Below, one piece after another: positions 1-24,300 of a stretch of 64,000 nt of DNA. A program made the translations under genes and the position numbers. The notes beneath the pieces were generated by a model. It was not told where the DNA came from. It saw nothing but the letters and a program-made list of their open reading frames with translations, and ran no database searches. How positions within the stretch are numbered: the stretch's first letter is position 1; each line of letters opens with the position of its first letter. Where the stretch lies: NCBI GenBank assembly GCA_030141605.1, contig JAQGDQ010000116.1, forward strand, positions 1 to 64,000, written 5' to 3'. The DNA is from Tubiluchus corallicola (taxonomy: Eukaryota; Priapulida; Priapulimorpha; Priapulimorphida; Tubiluchidae).

Positions 1-478
1 AAAAGTTGAAGACATAGACATGTGACTGAGGTTGCATTTTTCGGGAAACTATCTTCTAGTTGAGAATTACACAGACAAGAGGCGAGAAGGAAGAAGTATA
101 AAATTGAAAGTAAACACTTCTTGAATTTGTGTTACTAAAAGTGATGCGAAAATCTCTAAAATGCAGAAAGTGTGTCTATTTCCCCTAAAGAGCTTACCGA
201 CCCACTAACAAGCAACGTCTATTTGGCAATTCTAGAGAGCTCTGGGCCACACCTGTATGATTATTGGTGATGTACTTGTTTGATCTTCATGCTAAATGTG
301 TACTTATCATCGTTATCATTCACAGCAATACACAAGACATTTCCTGAATAATTTCAACATAATAATAATAAATTTTATTTTTATCAAAGTCTATAGACAT
401 GCATGCTTGATGTCTAGAACATTCTGAAACAAACTCGTAGTTCCTGTATCTACATATTCTAGATAATAAATTTCATAC

Positions 479-14327
<13,849 letters not shown>

Positions 14328-14530
14328 GGATTATTTTAAATGTAAATTACAAACGAAGTTTAAAAACAATTGTGAAAAACAAAATTTTAATGAAAACAAG
14401 TCAATTGCAGAGTCGCTGTTGATTTTTAGTGCCATCTGTTGTCGCTAGGCAAAATTAATTTTGCCGCGCAAATTTCACGTTATGATTGGTTACTGAAGTC
14501 ACGTGCCATCAAATCTGAGGCCCTGGGGCT
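14328..14530 (-). promoter_or_regulatory. Probable RB1 promoter with E2F, CCAAT and E-box motifs
   Basis: Immediately upstream of the RB1 start codon. TTTGCCGC at 14460-14467 fits the E2F consensus TTTSSCGC. ATTGG at 14485-14489 is CCAAT on the gene strand. CACGTG at 14500-14505 is an E-box. The stretch has more CpG than its surroundings. E2F sites near RB-family promoters are known in other animals. Use of these sites here is inferred; the transcription start was not identified. Confidence 0.55.
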
Positions 14531-15978
14531 GTTGCGGCTTCAGCTTCAGCAACAAATAACTCAGTAAAATTTAATAACAAAAATATATTCAGAAATTTAA
14601 TATGGGCGTATGTTTATCCTATATCTACACATGATGTAAATTTTTCTCCTTTGATTCATAATTATAACCTTTGAATTATTTTATTTAAATGTTCGTTTTT
14701 AAGGAAAAAAAACAACCAATTCATAACAAACGAATGCAACTTATGGAATACATATTTTTACACATTCAGCAGTCACATCAAACTAATTCTGAAGCCTACA
14801 TGAATATGGATTCATGTGACAGAATAGCAATACATTATTTATGGTAGATTAGGTGAGATATATACACAACATGTAATTATGTATATTGCCATTTTTTGGG
14901 TATAGGATCTACTGTGGTTCCATTACTGTGACTGTAGTTTATGATCTCATGTTGGTATTATTACATCGTGTCAAGTGGTTTAATTGAACACAACTTTTAT
15001 TGCATGGACTGAAATAACAGCGGTGCACCAAAAGCTCCTAGAGGTGGCAGCACAATGCAGAAATTAGGTAATAGTACGATGTAAATATATTAGCCACAAC
15101 GGCATATTAATACTTATTGTAATTAGGGTAATTTTTCTAGCTAACAGCCCTTAACAATGCAAGTGAAGTTATTAAAAATGATGTCACCTCCAGATAATTC
15201 ATATGCCACTTGGTACTTGACAAGTGTGCAGTTTATTATCAAGTTGCATTTAAAAAGTTTAATAAAAGTTTGTTAACTTTTCTTTGTCAGACCAAACAGA
15301 TGTGATGTCATGTCATGTGAATGTATAGCATAACTAAGCACTTGGTACCTACTGTCAGGGTAAGTTAGGCCTGTAGATCTGCAACAAAAATTAAGGCATA
15401 CATATTGAATAGAGTGACTTAAAATTTTCTCCGTGAATCCGTGCCAGACTCAAATTTTGTCAGATTCCATCATCCAGGCAAACCTCATTTATAAGTGACA
15501 AATACCTGGTGGGACAAAAATAAAGACCTATCTGCTCAAGGTGATCCACTCTCAAAAATGGACAGAATTACATTCTAATGCATGTATAATAAAAAGTGTG
15601 TTATTATCACAAACACCGTCGTGTCTGAGGTGTATAAAACTCAGAAAAAACACCAATGTGTGAATAACCATATTTCCGATTATGAAAGTAAAAATAATCT
15701 ACGTATCCAACTAACTAAAAATTACATTACATGTGCACCAAACTAACTAATGTGATCATCATCATCAACAATAATGTACGTACGTATAACACATAACAAA
15801 ATACAGTGCCTGTTTTAACTGATTTTGTTTTATTCGTGTAAATCTGATCAAAAATATAATCTTTATACAAAACTTATAAATAATCTATAATATGCTTATA
15901 CTTACTGAAACAATTAGCTATTTTCACACTAGGAAAGTATGCTAGTCAGTCATACATATTCAGTCAAAAGTCCAATGA

Positions 15979-16767
15979 CAGGGTTGTTCAGAAGAAACGC
16001 TACCTGCAAATTCTTTAGTAAAACAAAAGTGAAAGTCGAAAAGGGATACAAACTGAACAGAATAACAATATGTGAACATAATTATACATATATATTTCAT
16101 ACACAAGAAAAAATTGGTCGTAAGTTGTATCTTTTAGTTTTGCTGAACTTTTTAAAAAATGTGATGTTTAAAATTGTATTTCATTACATCTTTAATAACA
16201 AAGAAAAGGATTTTTCCAATATTTACTGTTTTAAATGAAACAGAAACTTAGCGTTGATGTTCCTTTGCTTACATAACTTAGAAAACAGACTTGACTTAAA
16301 TCATCTAAAATTAGCATACGGGAGAACTTATCTCAGCAAGTGTAACTCGCAAGTAAAATCCAAATGATCCTGAACTCCAAGAAGTTTTGCGTAAAATAAT
16401 GGGTTGAATTTTCACAAAATGAGATTAATTCAGTTATTCTCCAATGCTGATTTACGTTTCGCAAAATAATCAATTTTGAAGGAAAGTACAAGTTTTAAAA
16501 AGTTTCGTAGATATAGCAATAGCAAAAGCTGAGCTTCATTTCATTTAAAACAGAAATTTTGGAGAAATTCCTTTTTTGTTATGGAAATACAATATTAAAC
16601 ATCACATTTTTAAAAGTTCAGCAGCAATAAAACACAAAAGTTACAAGTAATGTTTTTCTTGCATATAAAATGTATATATTCACTGTTATTCTGTTAAACT
16701 TTTACTCCTTTCTGACTTGTAATTTTTATTTTATTAATAAAAGGTAGTGTTTTTCTGGCCGACCCTG
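15979..16767. mobile_element. 789-bp fold-back (palindromic) mariner-like element
   Basis: Left end CAGGGTTGTTCAGAAGAAAC and right end GGTAGTGTTTTTCTGGCCGA-CCCTG are inverted copies. The similarity extends over the full arms: TTGCTGAACTTTTT near 16140 pairs with AAAAGTTCAGCAGCAA near 16612, and CTGTTTTAAATGAA near 16227 pairs with TTCATTTAAAACAG near 16539. The CAGGGT terminus and TA at the right flank (GA at the left) suggest Tc1/mariner ancestry. The plus-strand 99-codon frame across the left arm is spurious. Confidence 0.75.
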
Positions 16768-17456
16768 TATATTGCTATTTATGGGAACTACATAAATTGC
16801 CTATGACTTGTACACATCTCTGACTCGATTATTACAGGCTAAGTCAAAGGTGTATAACTTTTATTATTTTACTATATTATCTGTCTGATCAGTTTTAAAA
16901 GGCAAGGTATTATAGAACAGACAAATTCTCCAAAAATTCACTTTCACCCTAAAATTGACCGACATTGAAAAAGACAAAACCAGCTAACTCATTATCAATA
17001 TTTTGCTAATTAATAGACTTAAGTGGCAAAGCTCCACAAAGAATTATTAATTCTTTTAATATGGCATATCCGCAGCAGTTAAGATTTGTTATTTTAAGTT
17101 CTGATTTAATAGGATTTTATATTCAGTCAATTAATTTTCTGACAATAATTAAAAAGCATTTTAGTGCATCATCATTCTAGTGTACAAAATAGCGAAAAAT
17201 TGCAAGATTTTTTTTAGGTTTAGGTCCAAATGATCAAATGACAACTATAACTGAACTTTGAGAAGTGATCTGTCCATTTGCCAACACATGTTGTGTACTG
17301 ACTGACATCAAATATGTCTGAAAGTTTACCATTACTTCTAACTTACCGTATAAATAAAAATTGCCCAAATTTAAATTATTTATGCAATTACAGCTCTTAA
17401 GTTGTATTACACTATTAATTTTTTAAACAATAACAAAATTTTATCATTCAGTATGC

Positions 17457-17457
<1 letters not shown>

Positions 17458-17487
<30 letters not shown>
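17458..17487. repeat. (AAT)10 microsatellite
   Basis: A pure AAT run in the RB1-TMLHE intergenic region. Confidence 0.95.
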
Positions 17488-17488
<1 letters not shown>

Positions 17489-18096
17489 GTACTTAAATGT
17501 TGCTTTTATAAAATAGAGTATAATGCATGGCAAGACTTATAAGTAGCTATAAATTTTTTAATTCTAAAAATATAACAGAGTTTTATAAAATACACCGGTC
17601 AATTTTAAAATCACGCAAGCATTAAAAAACATAACATTTAAAATTTCCTAAAACTGTATAGATAAAACATAACAGTAAATGCTGCAAAACAGCTTCAACT
17701 TTGGCATCGATAAATAAAATTTTAACCATTCACAGTCCAATAAAACCACACTGCTTTTGCATAAGAAGTTAAGGATCTCAGAAAATATTGTCAATCATTG
17801 TTATAAACAGGTGAAAGGCAGTAATAAAGCTCGATTACCTAATAAGCAGACCACAATAAAAATTAACAAATTAATAACGAATACATAATCACAACATGAC
17901 AAAAGTTTTATAATTAAAAACAATTGAAAGACAATTGATTGCACCTATCTACGAAAATGTGAGGTTTGCATTCTCAAACATTCCCGTGCTAGGATCATTC
18001 CGATTTGCACAGTCATGGCACAGCTACTTAGTTATGACAATACAATCCCCTGGCATTTTAAAAATTAAAATACATTTAATATGAATATGATTCAGC

Positions 18097-18364
18097 TTAT
18101 ACTAAACCATATACTCTAGCTTTGCTCATGTAGCCATCTCTAGGTAAGTAGCAACCACATACTTCGCGTTTCCCTGTAAATTTTGACCTGCCATGCATTA
18201 CCCTCCAATTATCGACAAACAGTGTCATACCAGGTTGTAATTTAACCCAAAACTCTGATGCAGGATCACGAATGATGGCTGTAAAAGCATTAATAGAAGA
18301 GTAAAACTTAGCCATGTTCTCTACTGGAATGTTGAATAAAGGTGCCTTGTCGTATAAGTTATAC
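18097..18364 (-). CDS. TMLHE: TMLHE terminal exon with third iron ligand and stop
   Basis: The last 89 codons, from RYNLYDKAP to RVYGLV and TAA. It holds FWVKLQPGMTLFVDNWRV, MHGR (iron-ligand His) and GKREVCGCYLPRD. Acceptor TTTCAG/GTATAAC. Confidence 0.95.
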
Positions 18365-21300
18365 CTGAAACAAAAATTACAAATAACCCTTAGGTGCTGC
18401 ACTGAATTTGCACGTGTGGTGTATGTAATCACAACATCAATGTTCATTTCTGTTTCACCAAGAATCTCTAGGCCGTGCATGAGAAATATCATTCATCAAA
18501 CTAAAAATGTCATATTACTATTCAGTACTATTACTTATTTCTTAGCAAGTCTAACATGTTTTTCCAAAAAATAGCTGGGGAATAACAACGATCTGTTTAA
18601 GCGGCTTTACATATCACTGTGCTCAATTTCATACAGGCAGTCCTAAAATATTAAACAGTAAGTAGACTACTGCACCACTGAATGTTGTTTTAGTTTACCT
18701 CCAACAAACTGACCTTGCTTCTTAACAGCCATTGGTATCAAAGTATCAAAATCAGATTTAGTTTCAATAAGGATATATGCAACTACTTGTTTATCTCAAC
18801 GTGGCAGACAGATCTAAGATTTTGCTTCACTTATGCATATATCTGCTGGCAAAATATTACTAGCACGTTAAACAGTTTCTAACACTGTAAAACACTTTCA
18901 CTAATTTTGAATTTTTACGGTGGAGTTACAGTGGGAGTACTCACCAACAGACAAATTGATATACCAAACTTTATGGTGCATTAACTAGGTCAAGAGCACT
19001 GCCCAACCTTAGACTGAGCTAGGATTGGGCCTGTAATAATCTATAATACGAACATGTTTATAAGCACATAGTACATTACACAGTCCACTATACTGGATTC
19101 TTTCTGTGCGATCTGATCACCAAGTATAAAGTATGAGGTTTGTATATGAGTAGAGAATTCTCAGGTACAAACTGGTAACATCACGTAATGGATACTACTG
19201 TCCAGCTGAGGTGCATTTAATCAGTTGTTCAGAAAATCTAATGATGCAACAATCATTTGGAAATTACTGAGGTGCAAGTTGTATGAGTATCACCTACGAT
19301 TCAGCCAGTACCAATAAAGATTTTTAAAAAATTGTGTTATTACTATATTCCTAAACTAATTCCTGTAGACAATTCTTGCTGTCTTGTGTAGCTGAATGCA
19401 GCACATTAATTGTGTTACTACATGGGCAACAATAAAGTAGCCAGCCATACCTGATACGATGAAGCTCCTTTGTAACTGGATCCGCCTGTATAGTGGTAGA
19501 AATACAGTACATATGTTCATCTGGTGCATTTCCACTTTTCTCTATGTATTCACAAGGAATTTGAGCTTCACATAAGTAATTAAAGGCCTCTGGGTTATTC
19601 TGCAAGTGATACATAGTCACAGAGAAAGCTTTTCACAGATACATATAGTAGAGATTGCATGGTTAGAATTTATCATAATTTCTAGGTCTTGCAAGTTATC
19701 AACTTTGCAAAAACTCCTGAGCAAAAGTGAATAGTTACTTAATATACATACACAACTAGAAAATGTTAGATTGATCGCCGAAAAATTTGTGTTACACAAT
19801 GATAGTGTTGATCTTAGAAATGGTGTTAAGACATCTGTTAAATCAATAATTTGATGATTGGAAATGAAAGAAAATACACAGTAATGTAAGAGTGCAATAT
19901 TTCATTTGAATATTAAAAAGAATAAACATTTTTCACATAACTGAATAACTTAACAGGCCCTTCAAAAGGTAAAAATGCTAATAATAAATGGCCAGTTTTT
20001 GGTCATACATATTTATGTCTAGCACTGCAATATCTATGATACCTTTCTAAGATTTTCTGCAGCATTAAAACCATCAATCAGCAAAGTCTTTCCACCTTCT
20101 CCATCATGGTGTAAACAATGAAACATTTGAATTCTGCAAAAAATTCAAAACTGGGAAATGCAAATTCAGATGTGCAGATGTAAATTCATGTAATGGATTG
20201 AAAGGAATATATGACTGAAAAGGAGCTAACGCTAGAGCATGATCCAAAAAACTTGTTTTGTACATTATGCACAAAACTTATATATTCAGGTTTAGTTTAG
20301 ATGAATTTTATAATCACAAAAAATAAATATTTATGAATTACAATGAAAAGATTGGTATAACACAATACTCCAAAGAATGTAACACCACCAAGGCATGAAA
20401 CTGTTTTTGCATTTAAATGTTTGATAAGAAGGTAGTCCAAACAAATTAGGGTCGTGTGTGCTGTACGTTCTATTGCGTTCAGGAGGTAGTAAGTGATATA
20501 ATTTGTGGTTTTCTCTTTTCATTTTCTCAAAAACTCTTATACAAAGATTTTTGCTTTCACCTAGCTTTCGCATCTTCACAATTTTGAGGGTATCATCATA
20601 GCAAATATCCCTCAACATAATAATGCAAAGTTTGTTTTTGTACACATTTTAATGAATGACATGGTTCCTCCAAACCCGCACAGCATATTCAGTAACAGAT
20701 CTTACTAAAGAGACATGTATATTTTTAACAGATCATTCATGCTGAAACTTGCTTTTTTAAATTGTCTAAGAACACGCAATTGTTTAGCTACTTTGGTACA
20801 CATAGATTCAACATGTGCATGCCATATTAGATCATTCTGAATGGTTAGACCTAACAAATTACAACTACTGACACATTTGAATTATACAGTTAATTATTGA
20901 TTATAAAACATTTCGTTAGTTTTCAAATAATTAATGAAAAAGCAATTTGTTGATCACACCACTGGATGACTTGAGACGCTGCATCTTGGAAATCTGAGAT
21001 ATTATCAGTATAAATTTCTATGAAAGTAGTGTCATCAATTTATATATAAGATTTCTAGTTTCTCACACAGCTGTCAGCATAGTTTCTTCTCTCCGACTAC
21101 TCTGTTAGTATAACTAAATTGGAGTCAATTTTAACTGCCTTTAACAAGGGCTCTAGGCCCACTGTCAACAGCCTAAATTTTCACCAGCCCTACTTCAATT
21201 TTTCTATTTTTTTAAAGCAAATCTTAAATTGCACAATTAGGCTGTTAGGGTGTAAGAGAAATGCACTGGAATAGTGTTTTTCAAAGCCATGTTAAGTCAG

Positions 21301-24300
21301 CTGCGTAAAAAAAAGTTAGATTGAATCTCAACATACGGATCCACTCATTTAGTATTACAAGTTGTAAGCAGCACACTACTTGTTCAGTTCTTAATTACAA
21401 AATTATCTTGTACCACTTCTAAACTATCAATTTTCAACTGCAACTTTAATGTCTAAACATTAAACAGTTCAGTTTATTGCAATTATTACACGATTTAGGC
21501 TATTGGTTGACACAGCGTCTCCAACAGATGGTCGGGACAGTGGTTCAGAAAGAAGAAAAGGGTATCAGTGATATTTAGCAAAAGACTCAAGTTGAACTTT
21601 AATGTGTCCCAAGGAATGAAGTTTTACAAAGACTCTATGTCAATAACTAAGCACAATAACTAAGAGCCTAAAGTTGTGAAGTCGAGCAGGTAATTTTAGG
21701 GACCAAGATTAAGATAAGAAATAGGATTTTTGTCTTTCAGGACACTACAGCAGTCATAGGCCAGTTTCTGTGGAACACGTAGCATGTGGTATATTCTGGC
21801 TGTTTTTAGACCAATCGTTTAATATTTCATAAGCGGAAGGCATGTTCAGAAAGTGTGATTTTGAGTTTGCTTGTCAAAACAATGTGATATGCAAGTGACC
21901 CTGCATAATATTACATCAGAAGAATTATAAAATGTATGGTATAGTTATGATTACTAAGTACAAAACTCATTACATGATTTACACAGTGATGAGAACAACA
22001 AAGGCACCCCTGAGTTAAATAAAGATGGTTTCTTACCCACTGAAATTGTACAAATACGTGGAGTCCGTATGTGCACCGATGGAAATGTTTGTATATGCTG
22101 TATCACTGCGCCTGCTATCGGAGGTAAATTGCCATACCTTGCCAAAAAGAGTACACTGAATTGCACAGAGCCTTTCAGCAACTTCCTGTGTAGCCTCTAT
22201 GGTAGCTGGCATCTGTAATATAAAATGACTCATATTACTATGAAAAATAAATATTCATTTATTTATTTCATGTTATTTCAGCATATAACAAGTATCATAG
22301 GCCAGTAAACTCAATGGGCAAAAATATTCGAAGTTAAAATGACATCAGTATTAAGAATAAAACTACGTATTAATTCATTGCTTGATTTTAAAACCCCCCG
22401 ACAAAGGCTAAAAGTATTTTTATGTAAAATGACTTTAAAGTGATTACAGCAATTTTCTGCACATATCCTAGATGTTGTGGTGCCCCTACAATAAGTAAAA
22501 AACTTTGTCAATGCAAAATAAAATAGCTGCTTTTAATTGCTAATATAGTACCAATATTAAAAGTGATTCAAAGGTTAGAACAGTAAAAAGATGAACAATC
22601 AGATTTAAACAGAGCACATTTGACAACAACAGAGCAAAAACTAAAATTTTTGCAAAGATTATTAAATTTAATATAAAACAAACTCAAATGGTTTAAAATA
22701 TCAGCATCTTTACAATTATATCTGTGACCAAGATACTTTAATTTGAGTTCGTGTTCAATCACTTCTTTCAGTTGCAAGGTTGCCTTAGCAAAACTAACAT
22801 TTCTAAATTAGGAATTTTCATTTTCAAAACACAAATTATAATATCACTGTGTTTTAGCATATTCTTCACTGCCATCAAGCAAATTTTGTAGTACCTGTGT
22901 AAAAGGACTGAAGGAAAAATTAAGCACAAGGTCATCAGCATAAAATAACTGATTAACAAGTGTGCCATCAAATAACACATGGCAGACCTTATAGTTGACA
23001 ACTTTTTTGAAAGATAATTAATATAGATGTATAATAAAAATAGCAGGGGTGAGAGGACACTGCTTTGACGAACCCCATTACTGACAAAAACAGGCGTAAG
23101 AAAGATTAACTGAATTTTATGTTGATATGCTGCGAGGCATGATAAAATTTAAGTAAGCAGCAGACTCAAATGTTTTAATTTCTGAAACAGGAGACAATGA
23201 TTGTCTCTAGAAAAGGCCTTACTAACATCTACAAAGACACAAAAGCAGTGCAAATATATACAAACCCGCTTCACGTTTTTTCTGAAACCAAATTGATAAC
23301 TAGATGCACTTAAATTGGCCACAAATTTCTTAGTTTAGAAAGTAATATTATATAATATTACAATATTAGTTTCTAAACTATAAAGGCCCTTTTTACTTAA
23401 ATTATACATAAACTTATTTATGTAAACCTAAAATAAGCCAAACATAATGGTGCCAACTTAAACCTACTTGTGTTCCTGTCTTTAACTGCCGTGTCTACAG
23501 TGAATTGAAATGGGCACAGTAATTATTAGTGTATGTTCAAAATAAATAGGATAACTAAATAAAATAAATATATTACTGAGCAAATAAATATAATTTAGTA
23601 TTAACCCTTATGTAGTTTAATGTAGCAAATTTTGCGCAAACTCAAGCCAAGAGTCAATGTATTAGAATGTTCAGAAAACTGATGCGATTTTCGTCTTCAG
23701 TGCTCTATTTCTTTTATAATAACTTGCTTGAACAGTCATTTTAGCACTGCAAACTGCTATGTTGATCAAAATATTTCATAGTACATCAGCCCCATTATAT
23801 TTCTAAGAAATGTACTGAGCTAGCAAGAGTGAATTCGCTTGGAATAATTTAAAAAAGTAATACATGTGAACAAACCAGAATCGAACATTCAGTGGCAGGG
23901 CTTACTGCTAATAATAAATAGTTTTGGCAGATATGAAATTTACTTGATAATTAAAAATAATCCTGTAAGGATGTGGACACAATGGTCTTCAACGAACAGA
24001 AATAGCTGGAAGTAGTACAGCAGATGAAACTGACTAAAAGTAGTTTTCATGGTGGCAGTTGCCAAGCTAATTATTAAATATAGCCAGTGCTGCCTAACGC
24101 CGTAGTCAAGCATACAATGCAATCATTCAGTTGTTCCCTTATATGGTGGCAAGCTTACATCATGCATCACTAGCAATTCCAAGATACCTACACATTAAAT
24201 TTTTAGACAACTGCTGCACATTCAAAACTCATTTTCTATCAATTAGGCTATTTTGCTTGAGTAATACACATTGCAAAACTTAATTATTTCAATTTCAAAT

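Larger units (their letters stand above)
14531..18096. other. Intergenic region between RB1 and TMLHE
   Basis: No gene recognised. It contains the fold-back element at 15979-16767, an AAT microsatellite at 17458-17487 and, at its right end, the 3' untranslated region of TMLHE. An ATTAAA on the minus strand at 18075-18081 is a possible polyadenylation signal. Otherwise it is AT-rich unique sequence. Confidence 0.6.

Noticed and set aside
15939-16238. Plus-strand 99-codon open frame
   Set aside because: It runs from flanking DNA into the left arm of the fold-back element and resembles nothing; low-complexity AT-rich translation.
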